Positions 19,147 to 28,267 are shown, numbered from the stretch's first letter. The stretch: 64,000 nucleotides of DNA from Kiloniellales bacterium (GCA_030064845.1 JASJEC010000015.1:1-64000), one strand, 5' to 3'. Numbers and translations are program-made. Notes: generated by a model from the letters alone, not told the origin.

Positions 19147-20451
19147 ATGAGAAACCTGACCCTGGAGATGGCTCTGGACGAGGCGCGCGCGGCCTTCATC
19201 GCCCGCAGCCCCGGCAGCCGGGCACAGAACGAGGAGGCCTGCAACTCCATGCCCGGCGGCTCGACCCGCTCGGCGATCTACTATGCGCCCTACCCGATCA
19301 CGATCGAGCGGGCCGAGGGCGCCTATCTCTGGGACGTCGACGGCAACCGCTACACCGACTTCGTCGGCGAGCTGACCGCCGGCATCTACGGCCACTCCGA
19401 CCCGGCGATCCGCGCCGCGATCGAGGAGGCGCTCTCGGGCGGCACGGTCCTGGGCGGCCCGAGCCGCTACGAGGCGCTGCTCGCCGCCGAGCTCTGCCGT
19501 AGGATCCCCTCGATCGACCTGGTCCGCTTCTGCAATTCGGGCACCGAGGCCAACCTGATGGCCCTCGGCACCGCGCGCAGCGTGACCGGCCGCGACAAGG
19601 TCATGGTGTTCGACGGCGGCTACCACGGCGGCGTGCTGAACTTCCCGGTCGGCGCGCCGGTCGCCGTCAACGCGCCTTTCCCCTTCGTCTCGGCGCCCTA
19701 CAACGACGCCGACGCCGCCCTCGCCGTGATCGAGCGGGAGGCCGCCGACCTGGCCGCCATCCTGGTCGAGCCGATGCAGGGCAGCGCCGGCTGCATTCCC
19801 GGCGAGCCGGCCTTTCTCCAGGCCCTGCGCGACGCGGCGGCGCGCCACGGCATCGTGCTGATCTTCGACGAGGTCATGACCTCGCGCCTCTCGCCCGGCG
19901 GCCTGCAGGACCAGCTGGGAATCCTCCCGGACATGACCACCCTGGGCAAGTACCTGGGCGGCGGCCTCTCCTCCGGGGCTTTCGGCGGGCGCGCCGAGCT
20001 GATGGCGCACTTCGACCCGCGCCGTCCCGGCCACCTGCCCCACGCCGGTACCTTCAACAACAACGTCTGCAGCATGGCCGCCGGGCTGGCCGGCCTGACC
20101 CGGGTCCTGACGCCCGAGGCGCTGACCGCCCTCAACCGGCGGGGAGACGCCCTGCGCGAACGCCTGAACAGCCTGGCCGACCAGCAGGACGTGCCGATCC
20201 GGGTGACCGGCCTGGGCTCGATCATGAACATCCATTTCGCCGAGGCTTCGCCGCGCGACGCCGGCGAAGCGGCGGCCAGCCACGCCGGCTTGCGCGACCT
20301 GCTGCACTTCGACCTGCTCGCCGCCGGCCAGTACATCCACCGCCGCGGCTTCATGGCGCTCTCGCTGCCGCTCGATCAGGCGGATTTCGACGGCCTGGTC
20401 AGCGCCCTGGAGAGCTTCGTCGAGAAGCGCCGCCCGCTGCTGCGGGTCTAG
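19147..20451 (+). CDS. Class III aminotransferase, glutamate-1-semialdehyde aminomutase-like (second of pair)
   Basis: A 434-residue PLP enzyme with the N-terminal MPGGSTRS motif and FCNSGTEANLMALG typical of the GSA aminomutase branch of class III, the EPMQGSAGCIP loop, the cofactor Asp in LIFDEVMTSR, and the PLP Lys at ~268 in TLGKYLGGG. GAGGGGAGAAG precedes the ATG. Members of this branch outside haem synthesis act as aminotransferases or aminomutases on diverse amino acids, and the catabolic neighbourhood here suggests this is not the haem-pathway HemL. It is in an operon with the upstream aminotransferase and the ABM monooxygenase gene. Confidence 0.88.
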   Translation: MRNLTLEMALDEARAAFIARSPGSRAQNEEACNSMPGGSTRSAIYYAPYPITIERAEGAYLWDVDGNRYTDFVGELTAGIYGHSDPAIRAAIEEALSGGTVLGGPSRYEALLAAELCRRIPSIDLVRFCNSGTEANLMALGTARSVTGRDKVMVFDGGYHGGVLNFPVGAPVAVNAPFPFVSAPYNDADAALAVIEREAADLAAILVEPMQGSAGCIPGEPAFLQALRDAAARHGIVLIFDEVMTSRLSPGGLQDQLGILPDMTTLGKYLGGGLSSGAFGGRAELMAHFDPRRPGHLPHAGTFNNNVCSMAAGLAGLTRVLTPEALTALNRRGDALRERLNSLADQQDVPIRVTGLGSIMNIHFAEASPRDAGEAAASHAGLRDLLHFDLLAAGQYIHRRGFMALSLPLDQADFDGLVSALESFVEKRRPLLRV

Positions 20452-20507
20452 GTTCCGGCTCAGCGTCGGGAGAAGCACAGCCCATCACCCCAAGGAGGAA
20501 ACCCGCC

Positions 20508-20804
20508 ATGTCCGCCATCGCCCTCTCCGTCGAACTCGTGCTGGTCCCCGGCGCCATGGACGGCTTTCTCTCCCGGGTCGCCCAGCACCGCGAGACCGTG
20601 CTGGCCAAGGAGCCGGGCTGTCTCGGCTTCGACATCCTGGTCCCCGAGGAGAGCGACAACACCGTCCTGCTGCACGAGGTCTACGCCGACGCGGCGGCGG
20701 TGGAGACCCACCTGGGCACGCCCCACATGCAGGCCTACCTGGCCGACACCGGGCCCATGATCGCCCGGCGCCACCGGCGGCGCTGCCGGCTGGCGAACGG
20801 ATAG
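20508..20804 (+). CDS. Antibiotic biosynthesis monooxygenase (ABM/YgiN-like) domain protein
   Basis: A 98-residue single-domain protein with the ABM pattern: a first strand (LSVELVLVPGAMDGFL), an EPGCLGFDILV strand, HEVYADAAAVETHLGTPHMQAYL and a C-terminal helix. Family members are dimeric ferredoxin-like folds that act as quinol monooxygenases or unknown small oxygenases. A strong AAGGAGGAA site precedes the ATG. It follows the second aminotransferase by 56 bases and probably ends that operon. Confidence 0.85.
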   Translation: MSAIALSVELVLVPGAMDGFLSRVAQHRETVLAKEPGCLGFDILVPEESDNTVLLHEVYADAAAVETHLGTPHMQAYLADTGPMIARRHRRRCRLANG

Positions 20805-20860
20805 TGTAATAATCTCAGAATCTTAGCGCTCTAAATCTGGCCAAATAGCGTACTTTCGGG

Positions 20861-21391
20861 TCAGCCCGCCAGGTGCGGGCTCTTCTTGATGAAGAGATAG
20901 ATTGCGCGGAAAATGCTGAAGCCGAGCACCGTCCGGAACAGGAAGACCAGGGACGAGATGAAGAGGTTTTCGCTGTTGTGGGTCACCTCGGTGACGGCGA
21001 AGCCGTAGACCTCCATGAAATCCAGCAGCAGAACCTTGTAGATGTTGTCCAGGCAGAACCAGATCACGTCGCGCACCGAGCTCTGCTCCATGTTGACGAA
21101 CATCGAGCTGTCCAGCTGGTTGAGCAGATAGCAGAGGCTGCAGAAGGAAATCACCACGACCACCGGCTCGAAGATCGTGTGCTTGACCTCGATGTAGCGC
21201 GCCATCTCGACGAACTGCTTGGTCTTGGGCGAGATCACGCTGATGATGGTGAAGTAGCAGGACACGACGAAGATGCAGGAGGTGATGACCAGCGCGATGG
21301 TCATCGGCAGCCAGAGGATCGGCGGGACCAGGATCGCCAGGATCGCCACGACGTAGATAGAGAAATCGAGGAGTTTTCGCAGGAACGACAT
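20861..21391 (-). CDS. Hypothetical multi-pass membrane protein
   Basis: I do not recognise the family. The 176-residue product has about four hydrophobic segments: residues ~10-60 (one long or two short spans), ~75-95, a weaker one at ~115-130 and ~145-165. The C-terminus is basic (FIKKSPHLAG). The start MSFLRKLLDF is preferred because the 30 residues added by the upstream ATG at 21481 are Gly/Pro/Ser-rich and non-hydrophobic; neither has a strong ribosome site. The codon usage is less GC-rich than the neighbours. It is convergent with the ABM gene. Function unknown. Confidence 0.65.
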   Translation of the reverse strand: MSFLRKLLDFSIYVVAILAILVPPILWLPMTIALVITSCIFVVSCYFTIISVISPKTKQFVEMARYIEVKHTIFEPVVVVISFCSLCYLLNQLDSSMFVNMEQSSVRDVIWFCLDNIYKVLLLDFMEVYGFAVTEVTHNSENLFISSLVFLFRTVLGFSIFRAIYLFIKKSPHLAG

Positions 21392-21741
21392 CGACGCGGG
21401 GGTGCTCTTGCCAGGGCCTGACCAACCGTTCCGGGAGATCGCCTCGCCCGGCCCGGAACCAAGCCCGAGCAGTGTGTCCAAAAACCGCCAACAAAATCTT
21501 GACGCCCCGGCCGGGAACCCTCGTCCGGGTGGCCGTTGTCGTCATTAAGAAGCAATTCTTGCCACGGCGGCGGCAACTTGGCCGCTTTGCGTGCGCGTAC
21601 ACCCGGCCGGCGGCTGGCACGTGTACGTACCCGCGCCTGATCCGGCCGGCTGCGCGCCGCTTTCAATTCCATGCTAGTCTTGGCTCAGGGCCCGGGTCGG
21701 CGGCCCCCTTCGCCGGCCGCAAGCATTGGGGAGGAAAGGCC

Positions 21742-21951
21742 ATGGCAGAGAGCGTTTACAAGGTCGTAGAGCTGGTCGGCACCAGCACAGACTCCTGGGA
21801 GAAGGCCGCCGCCGCCGCGGTCGAACGGGCCGGGACGAGCCTGCGCGACCTGCGCATCGCCCGGGTTTCCGAACTCGACATGCAGATCGAAGGCGGCAAG
21901 GTCGCGGTCTACCGCGCCAAGCTGAAGGTCTCCTTCAAGTACGAAGACTGA
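21742..21951 (+). CDS. Dodecin family flavin-binding protein
   Basis: A 69-residue protein with the full dodecin pattern: VYKVVELVGTSTDSWEKAA, then the ERAGTSLRDLRIARVSE stretch and the final beta strands ending VSFKYED. Dodecins assemble as hollow dodecamers that store and protect riboflavin, FMN or related flavins in the cytoplasm. GAGGAAAGG lies just before the ATG. An in-frame upstream ATG at 21472 gives ~90 residues with no resemblance to dodecins and is rejected. Confidence 0.93.
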   Translation: MAESVYKVVELVGTSTDSWEKAAAAAVERAGTSLRDLRIARVSELDMQIEGGKVAVYRAKLKVSFKYED

Positions 21952-21979
21952 CCCCGGCGGCCGGCCGTCCCGCCGGGAG

Positions 21980-22399
21980 CTAGCTCCCGATCAGGTGCAG
22001 GACGATTTCGCGGCTGTGCGGCCGCGCCCGGTGTTCAAAGAGATAGATGCCCTGCCAGGTGCCGAGCAGAAGCCTTCCCTCGGCGACGGGAATGGCGAGC
22101 TGGGTCTGGGTCAGCGCCGCCTTGATGTGCGCCGGCATGTCGTCCGGCCCCTCGGTGCCGTGGCGGTAGAGCCGCGCGTCTTCGGGCACCAATCGCTTGA
22201 AGAAGGCCTCGAGGTCGAACAGCACGTCCGGATCCGCGTTCTCCTGGATCGTCAGTGAGGCCGAGGTATGGCGCAGGAAGAGCGTCAGCAGGCCGTCGCG
22301 GACGGGCTGCCTGGCGAGCCAGGCGGCCACCTCGGCGGTGACGTCGAGGAGCCCCTGGCCCCGGGTCTGAAAGCTCAGACGATGCTGTTCCTGCCGCAT
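21980..22399 (-). CDS. YjbQ family protein (UPF0047), thiamine-phosphate-synthase-like
   Basis: A 139-residue protein with the family signatures LRHTSASLTIQENADPDV and HGTEGPDDMPAHIKAAL, and the late motif LLGTWQGIYLFEHR. The His residues belong to a conserved metal or phosphate site. E. coli YjbQ has weak thiamine-phosphate synthase activity, but the physiological role is unclear. The protein is cytosolic and the length is normal for the family. It is convergent with the dodecin gene and divergent from hpt. Confidence 0.9.
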   Translation of the reverse strand: MRQEQHRLSFQTRGQGLLDVTAEVAAWLARQPVRDGLLTLFLRHTSASLTIQENADPDVLFDLEAFFKRLVPEDARLYRHGTEGPDDMPAHIKAALTQTQLAIPVAEGRLLLGTWQGIYLFEHRARPHSREIVLHLIGS

Positions 22400-22517
22400 G
22401 CGCTTAAGTGTCCTTCAGATTGCCGGAAGATAGGACGCCGCGGCCTGCGCGCAAAGCGGTTCAGACAGGCGCCCCGCCTGTGCTATCCAGCCGGGGGCGA
22501 ACGAGGGAGGCAGATTG

Positions 22518-23072
22518 GTGAAGTCCGGGCAGGAAACTGCGGTCGAAGGCGGCGACCGGATTACCAAGCTCTACGGCGAGGCCGAGATCGCCGACCGGGT
22601 CGCGGCGCTGGCCCGCGAGATTGCGGAGGTCGTGCCTCGCGACGTGCTCGTCGTCGGACTGCTCAAGGGCAGTTTCATGTTCGTCGCCGACCTGGTCCGC
22701 GCCCTTCATCCCTTGGGCTTATCGCCCAAGATCGAGTTCGTGCGGTTGAGTAGCTACGGCATGGAGAAGAAGAGCTCCGGGTCGGTGCGCCTGATCGGCG
22801 CGCTGCCCGGCGATCTCGCCGGCAAGCCTGTCCTCCTGGTCGACGACATCGTCGACACCGGCCGGTCCATGGCCAAGGCGCTCGACCTGCTTTCCGCCGA
22901 GGGGGCCGGCAAGGTCTGGACCTGCGCCCTCACTGACAAGCCGAGCCGGCGCGAGATCGACTTCGAGGCGGACTTCGTCGGCTTCACGGTGCCCGACCTC
23001 TTCGTGGTCGGCTACGGCATCGACTACGCGGAGAAGCACCGCCACCTGCCCTACATCGGGACGGTCGATTAG
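22518..23072 (+). CDS. hpt: Hypoxanthine phosphoribosyltransferase
   Basis: A type I phosphoribosyltransferase of about 184 residues that makes IMP or GMP from hypoxanthine or guanine and PRPP (purine salvage). Visible motifs are LLKGSFMFVADLVRAL, FVRLSSYG, the PRPP-binding loop VLLVDDIVDTGRS and the late base-contacting FVGFTVPDLFVVGYGIDY segment. A strong GAGGGAGG lies 7 bases before GTG 22518; the adjacent TTG at 22515 is an alternative only four bases from it. It is monocistronic, convergent with the cyclase gene. Confidence 0.93.
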   Translation: MKSGQETAVEGGDRITKLYGEAEIADRVAALAREIAEVVPRDVLVVGLLKGSFMFVADLVRALHPLGLSPKIEFVRLSSYGMEKKSSGSVRLIGALPGDLAGKPVLLVDDIVDTGRSMAKALDLLSAEGAGKVWTCALTDKPSRREIDFEADFVGFTVPDLFVVGYGIDYAEKHRHLPYIGTVD

Positions 23073-23080
23073 AGCGCAGG

Positions 23081-24946
23081 TCAGGCCTCTTCCAGGAGGC
23101 GGAAGACCTCGAGTGGCTCGTCGCGGCCGCGCAGGGTCCGAACGCCCAGGCTGACGAGCGGGAAGCGCCCCCCAAGCTCGGCCGCCGTGTCGGCGCTGAT
23201 CAGGATTGTCACGGCAGCGCCTTCGGGCGGAAGCGCCCCTTCCGGATCTTCCTTGCCCAGGGCCTCGAGGCGCTGGGCGACGTTCACCGTATCGCCGATC
23301 AGCGTGTAGTTGACGCGGCCCGGCGCGCCGATGTTACCGACAATCGCCGGGCCGCTGTGGATTCCGATCCGCAGCCTGACGGGCGGCTCGCCTTCCGCTC
23401 TCTCTCGGTTGTCCGCGCCGATCCGCTCGGCGATCTCCAGCGCCGCGCGGCAGGCGCGCAGGGCATGTTCCGGCTCATCCACCGGTGCGCCCCAGAAGGC
23501 CATGACGGAATCGCCGATGTACTTGTCGATCGTGCCGCCTTCGGCCTCGATCACTTCGCCCAGGCGCGTGAAGTGGTCGTTCAGGAAACCCGCCAGCTCG
23601 ACCGGCGTCTGCTTTGCGCTGAGGCCGGTGAACCCGGCGATATCGGTGAACAGCACCGTGACCTGGCGCTGCTCCGAGCGCAGCGCGTCCTCGCCAAGCT
23701 GCATCAGGCGCAGAACCAGGGTTCGCGGCACGTAGGTCTCGAACCAACGCAGGCCGGCCAGCATGGCGTTCCAGGCCTGGGCCACGTTGTCGAGTTCCCG
23801 GAAGACGCTGCGGGGCAGCGGCGTGGACTCGCCCATGTCCAGCCGGCGGATCGATCCCGCGGCCTGTTCGACCCGGGCGATCGGACGCGCGATCGCGCGC
23901 GCCAGAAAAATGCACGCGACACAGCCGAGGACCAAGATCGCCAGTCCGACGATCCCCGACACGACGAGATCTCCCAGATAGTCCGAGAGCTCGCTCTCCC
24001 GGAAGTAGGTCCCGATGATCCAGGGAGGCTCGCCGAAGCGCTCCAGGGTCTGGAACAGGTAGATGTAGTGTTCCTCCCGCCCACGGACCACGTGGCCCTC
24101 GATCCCGCTGCCGGCCAGCAGCTCCGGCATGTCGTCGACCGAGGGCTGCCAGATCGACGATAGGATGACGTCGTTGACCTCGGTCAGGGCCGGCAGGGGC
24201 TTCTCCTTGGACACCCCGCGGAATCCGCCGGCCAAGGAAGGATGCGCTAGGACCCGGTCGCGGCCGTAGAGAATGAAGCTGTGGGTGCCGTTGGCCCGGT
24301 CGGCCTCATCCAGGAAGCGGGACAGGGATGAGATCGACACGATCGAGAAGACCAGACCGAGCAAGGTCTCGTCCCGAACCACGGGCTCGGCGAGCACGAT
24401 ATGCGGCGTGCCGAAAGGCTCGGGCAGCGTGATCGACCGCCAATCCCGGCCGGTGAGCGCCGCGTAGTCGGTCATGGCGTCGTGGATCTCTCCGCGCTCC
24501 TTCCAGTCGCCGGGCAGGAACACGAAGTCGCCGCTTTGTCGGCCGACGCGGAGCACGCTGAAGTCGGGACGGACGAAGACGATTCCGCTGATCTGCTCTC
24601 CCGCCGCCAGGGAGCCCAGCATGATGTCAGACAGGCGCGCGTCATCCCAGGGATCGACATCGCCGTCGGCAATCGCGCGGGCCAGGAACTCGGCCTGCTC
24701 CTGGGCGTCGTCGAGGTATTCCTCGACCAGGCCGATGACGAGTTCCACCGTGATCGTCGCCTGGGCCCGCAACAGGTCGAAGGTGTTCTTCTGCCCGGTT
24801 GAGAGGGAAACCCAGAGACTGCCGAACAGCGCGGCGACCAGCAGGACGAGGAAGCCCAGGGTCAGGGTCGCCGAAAGGCGCAGCCGAAAGCCGCTCGAAC
24901 TCCCGGAGACGTCCTTCTTGGCTGCTGCCTTTCCTTCGTGAGGCAT
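23081..24946 (-). CDS. Membrane-bound class III adenylate/guanylate cyclase with Cache sensor and HAMP
   Basis: The ~621-residue protein has an N-terminal membrane helix (residues ~25-50), a periplasmic sensor of ~270 residues resembling a double Cache domain, a second membrane helix (~325-350), a HAMP linker (ARAIARPIARVEQAAGSI) and a C-terminal class III cyclase domain. The catalytic metal Asp residues are seen in VLFTDIAGFTGLS and DKYIGDSVMAFWG; the Lys of IDKY and Asp of LIGDTVNVAQRLE suit ATP, and the following Asn and Arg stabilise the transition state. It should make cAMP in response to an external ligand. The upstream ATG at 24991 is a less likely start. Monocistronic. Confidence 0.92.
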   Translation of the reverse strand: MPHEGKAAAKKDVSGSSSGFRLRLSATLTLGFLVLLVAALFGSLWVSLSTGQKNTFDLLRAQATITVELVIGLVEEYLDDAQEQAEFLARAIADGDVDPWDDARLSDIMLGSLAAGEQISGIVFVRPDFSVLRVGRQSGDFVFLPGDWKERGEIHDAMTDYAALTGRDWRSITLPEPFGTPHIVLAEPVVRDETLLGLVFSIVSISSLSRFLDEADRANGTHSFILYGRDRVLAHPSLAGGFRGVSKEKPLPALTEVNDVILSSIWQPSVDDMPELLAGSGIEGHVVRGREEHYIYLFQTLERFGEPPWIIGTYFRESELSDYLGDLVVSGIVGLAILVLGCVACIFLARAIARPIARVEQAAGSIRRLDMGESTPLPRSVFRELDNVAQAWNAMLAGLRWFETYVPRTLVLRLMQLGEDALRSEQRQVTVLFTDIAGFTGLSAKQTPVELAGFLNDHFTRLGEVIEAEGGTIDKYIGDSVMAFWGAPVDEPEHALRACRAALEIAERIGADNRERAEGEPPVRLRIGIHSGPAIVGNIGAPGRVNYTLIGDTVNVAQRLEALGKEDPEGALPPEGAAVTILISADTAAELGGRFPLVSLGVRTLRGRDEPLEVFRLLEEA

Positions 24947-25117
24947 GACGCGCCTGAAGATCGATGGATTTGCGCGGCCGCACGCTAACACGGGCGCGCG
25001 CGCCGGAGTAGGCGCTTACCGGAGATCTGCGAATTTGACACGGCAAGCGTCGCGCCGAGGCTTGCAGGGCGATTGGTTCCGCATTCCCATCGGCAGGATG
25101 CATCGAAGCAATGGCCC

Positions 25118-26062
25118 ATGAGCGAGGCGACGGCCACCGCGGGAAGAGACCACCCGGCCTATCGGCGCGGGCTCGCCCTGGTGCTGCTGGCCGGGACCCT
25201 CTGGTCAACGGTGGGCATCGTGGTGCGCCTGATGGAAGGCGCAACCGAGTGGCAGATCCTGTTCTACCGCTCGCTCGGACTGACGCTGTTTCTTTCCCTG
25301 GCGCTCACCCTGAAGAGCCGTGGCCGGCCTCTCGCGGTCTTCCGGCGCGCCGGCCCGACCGCGGTCTTCGGCGGTCTCAGCCTGGTCCTGGCCTTCGGCG
25401 GCTCGATCGTCTCCCTGGTCAACACGACCGTGGCCAACGCCATGTTCCTCTTCGCCTCCGCGCCCTTCCTGGCAGCCGTCCTCGGCCGCCTGGTCCTGGG
25501 CGAGAGCGTGCGCCGGGCCACCTGGATTGCGCTGGCCTTCGCGCTGGCGGGGGTCGGGATCATGGTCGTCGACGGCTTCGCCCTGGGGCACGGCTTCGGC
25601 AACCTGGCGGCGCTGGTATCGGCGCTCGGCTTCGCCCTCTTCACCGTGACCCTGCGCTGGCCGCGCGGCGGCCGGAGCGGCGCCGACGGTGACGACCAGC
25701 GGCTGGCCGCGGTCTGGTACGGCGGCCTCTTCATGACGCTGGTGGCCGCGCTGATGTGCCTGGCGCAGGGCCGGGGCTTCGCGGTCTCGGGCCACGACGC
25801 GATCCTGGCGCTCGGCCTCGGCGTGGTCCAGCTCGGCCTGGGGCTCTCGATCTATACGATCGGCGCCCGCTCGGTGCCGGCCGTGGAGCTGGCGCTTCTG
25901 TCCATGACCGAGGTCCTGTTCGGTCCGATCTGGGTCTGGCTCTTCCTCGGCGAGGAGGCGGGCGCCATGACGCTCGCCGGCGGCGCGCTGCTGCTCGGCG
26001 CGCTGGCCGGCAACGCGCTCAGCGGCCTGCGGCGGCGCCCGCCGCCGATCGGCCCGCTCTGA
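25118..26062 (+). CDS. EamA/DMT family transporter
   Basis: A 314-residue inner-membrane protein with ten hydrophobic helices arranged as two EamA halves (each ~130 residues). Typical features are GTLWSTVGIVVRL in helix 1, NTTVANAMFLFASAPFLAAVLGRLVLGE in the first half, and LALLSMTEVLFGPIWVWLFLGEE near the end. Such drug/metabolite transporters export amino acids, metabolites or related compounds; the substrate is unknown. The 3' end overlaps the convergent MFS gene by 44 bases. The ATG at 25111 is in another frame. Confidence 0.88.
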   Translation: MSEATATAGRDHPAYRRGLALVLLAGTLWSTVGIVVRLMEGATEWQILFYRSLGLTLFLSLALTLKSRGRPLAVFRRAGPTAVFGGLSLVLAFGGSIVSLVNTTVANAMFLFASAPFLAAVLGRLVLGESVRRATWIALAFALAGVGIMVVDGFALGHGFGNLAALVSALGFALFTVTLRWPRGGRSGADGDDQRLAAVWYGGLFMTLVAALMCLAQGRGFAVSGHDAILALGLGVVQLGLGLSIYTIGARSVPAVELALLSMTEVLFGPIWVWLFLGEEAGAMTLAGGALLLGALAGNALSGLRRRPPPIGPL

Positions 26063-27296
26063 GCGCCGCCGGCGGCACCACGCCCGCCCCCGCCGGCGCC
26101 CGGTCGCGCCCCAGCCGGGGGTGCAGCCGGACCGAGGCGGCGGCCAGCCCCAACGCGGTAAGGCCCGCCGTCACGAAGACCACCGGCAGCTCGAAGAACC
26201 GCAGCAGAAGGGCGAAGGCGCCCGGCGGCGCGATGTCGGCCGCGTCGCGGTAGGTCGAGTAGACGGCGGTCATCTCGGCCCGCTCGCGCGGCCGCACCGC
26301 CAGCATGAAGACCACGTTGCCGGCGGCGTCGACCGCCACCATGCCGAAGGCGCCGCAGACTAGCAGCGCCGCGCCGAGCCAGGGGTACTCCCAGGCCGGC
26401 ACCAGGGCCAGGGTCAGCGCGCCACAGAGCGCGTAGCCCAGGATGAAGATCCTCCGGATGCCGAGGCCGCGCAGCACACGGCCGAACAGCGGCATGAGGA
26501 AAAGAAAGGCCGTGCCGCAGGAAACGATGGCGCCGCCGGCGACCGCGCCGAGCCCGGTCTCGACCGCGTAGATCGGGACGTAAATGAAAAATATGACCCA
26601 CCAGATGTTGCGCCCCGTCGAGAGCACCCAGGCGAGCGCCAGGCGCGGCTGGGCGAAGAAGCGCCCGAGATAGCGCAGCGGCGAGGGCGTCGGTCCTGCC
26701 TTCTGGGTCACTGCGGGATCGTCGGTCAGGCGCAGGAACCAGAAATAGCCGAGCGTCGCCAGGGCCGTCGCGGCGGCCAGCGCGTAGGGCGACCAGGGAT
26801 GCAGGCGTTCGGCCAGATAGACGCCCAGGAAGGGCCCGAGGCTCCAGGCGCCGGCGGAATAGAGGATCCTGAGGGGCTCCGACCGGCTGAAGTCCCGCCG
26901 GGCGATGAAATCCATGATGTAGAGGGTGAAGCAGATCATCACGGCGACCGTGCCGAGCGCCCGCAGCATCACGCCGCTGATGAAAACCTCGAGCGTCCCA
27001 GCCGCAGCCAAGGCGGATCCGGCGGCCAACAGAATCACGCCCGCCGAATAGACCCAGCGCCGCGCCGTGCGCCGCACCACCAGCGGCACCATGAGGCCGC
27101 CGACCAGCGCGACCAGGCTGGCGGCGAAGAACAGGCTGCTGACCCCCTGGGCGTCGCCCACCAGGCGGAGCGCCTCCAGCGGGATCACCGTCGCGATCAC
27201 TGCCCGGGAGAGCGACTCGAGGGCGAAGAGGGTGGCGAAGGATTCGGCCCCGGGCGACCCGAGGCGTCTTAGGAAAATGGGCAGTCGGTGCTGCAT
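26019..27296 (-). CDS. MFS transporter
   Basis: A 425-residue protein with about 12 membrane helices in two bundles separated by a polar loop (~200-225). The ARRDFSRSEPLRILYSAGAWSLGPF segment (given in part) and GTAFLFLMPLFGRVLRGLG are typical loop/helix pairs of the superfamily. The last ~35 residues are Ala/Gly/Pro/Arg-rich and hydrophilic and lie largely in the overlap with the convergent EamA gene, suggesting the coding region has read through a lost stop. The substrate is unknown. AT-rich DNA and a weak hairpin lie downstream of the neighbouring PAS gene. Confidence 0.85.
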   Translation of the reverse strand: MQHRLPIFLRRLGSPGAESFATLFALESLSRAVIATVIPLEALRLVGDAQGVSSLFFAASLVALVGGLMVPLVVRRTARRWVYSAGVILLAAGSALAAAGTLEVFISGVMLRALGTVAVMICFTLYIMDFIARRDFSRSEPLRILYSAGAWSLGPFLGVYLAERLHPWSPYALAAATALATLGYFWFLRLTDDPAVTQKAGPTPSPLRYLGRFFAQPRLALAWVLSTGRNIWWVIFFIYVPIYAVETGLGAVAGGAIVSCGTAFLFLMPLFGRVLRGLGIRRIFILGYALCGALTLALVPAWEYPWLGAALLVCGAFGMVAVDAAGNVVFMLAVRPRERAEMTAVYSTYRDAADIAPPGAFALLLRFFELPVVFVTAGLTALGLAAASVRLHPRLGRDRAPAGAGVVPPAALRAGRSAAGAAAGR

Positions 27297-27486
27297 GGGG
27301 CCTCGCGCTGACGAGAAGGCCTCTCCCCAAGCGCGACGTTACGCCCAAGCCGCCATGTTCCCGGCACGATTTATCTTCGTGCCCGCCATCGGGTTTTTCG
27401 ATTTGAGATTGGCCGCCGGCAACGAGACCCTTACGCTCGGTGGCCGAGCGCCAAACGCTGTTCCAGCAGATCATGTAACGCGGCGC

Positions 27487-28005
27487 TCAGGCGTCTCTCC
27501 CGCGCCGCACGGAGTAGACCAGGATCTGGCTGACCGTCTCGCCGTCTTCCGACAAGGGCAGGAAGATCGTGCACTCGTCGGACCATTTCCCATCGGGCGT
27601 GGTGTACTCGAGCGGATCGTAGAGGAAGCTGCGCCCGCGCCGGACCGTTTCGTAGCAGGCGATCACGTCCTCGCGGCTCGGCCCGAAGAAGCCCTCCTCG
27701 ACCTGCTTGCCGGTCGGGTCGTGGCCGCGCAGATCGACCTCCCCAGTGCCCACCACGCGATACCGGAAGCGAGCGGGCCCCCTCTTCCCCTCGCCTTCGA
27801 CATCCACCAGCAGGATGCCGGGCAATTGCCTCTTGAAGTCTCCCGGATCGATGTCCGCGCGCTTCGGCATGCGGCGTTCGCCGCGCCTCGAATCCCAGTA
27901 CTGAAAAAGTTGGGCCACACTCGCCGGACAATCGCGGAGAAAGTCCTGGCTGGTGGTCCGCCGCGCCCCCGCCCCCCTCTTCTCGGAAGAGGTGCGTTCG
28001 ATCAT
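27487..28005 (-). CDS. PAS_5-type domain protein
   Basis: The 172-residue soluble protein matches the alphaproteobacterial PAS_5 pattern: LFQYWDSRRGERRMPKRADID, then DFKRQLPGILLVDV, FRYRVVGTGEVDLRGHDPTGK and a final strand pair around FLPLSEDGETVSQILVYSV. These small stand-alone PAS proteins are thought to sense a ligand or act as regulatory subunits, but their partners are unknown. Start ATG 28005. It has no close operon partner; the MFS gene starts 190 bases downstream. Confidence 0.85.
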   Translation of the reverse strand: MIERTSSEKRGAGARRTTSQDFLRDCPASVAQLFQYWDSRRGERRMPKRADIDPGDFKRQLPGILLVDVEGEGKRGPARFRYRVVGTGEVDLRGHDPTGKQVEEGFFGPSREDVIACYETVRRGRSFLYDPLEYTTPDGKWSDECTIFLPLSEDGETVSQILVYSVRRGRDA

Positions 28006-28206
28006 GCCCGAGTAATCCCGGTTTCAAGGAACTGCCTCTAGGAGTGGCAGTTCCGACAGTATTCATAGCACAACCTCGAATCGAAGGGAAACCGCGTCAT
28101 CCTACCGTGATGCGCGGCACTCGGAAGACTCCGCGCTCGCTTAACATCCAATTCTTCAGGCATGGCTCGTCGAAAGCCATGATCTGGGGGGCTTTTCCCG
28201 CCTCGG

Positions 28207-28264
28207 CTCGACACTCTCGCGCTTCACTTCAGGGCAGGACTCCGTCCTTCAGGCCGAGGCGCTG
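28207..28264 (+). repeat. 58-bp dispersed repeat, copy 1
   Basis: This intergenic block matches 35809-35866 in 54 of 58 positions in direct orientation. It contains a short stem AGGAC-TCC-GTCCT. It lies within a few bases of the stop codon of the VWA gene, at the end of the SWIM-to-VWA operon, so it may also help end transcription. Confidence 0.85.
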
Positions 28265-28267
28265 CGG

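Noticed and set aside
19147-20451. HemL (haem-pathway glutamate-1-semialdehyde aminomutase)
   Set aside because: The fold branch fits, but the gene is in an operon with another aminotransferase and a monooxygenase, and the sequence departs from the HemL norm.
27363-27383. Hairpin GGCACGA/TCGTGCC as a terminator of the PAS gene
   Set aside because: The stem is only seven bases and lies over 100 bases past the PAS stop with a weak T run; not strong enough to list.
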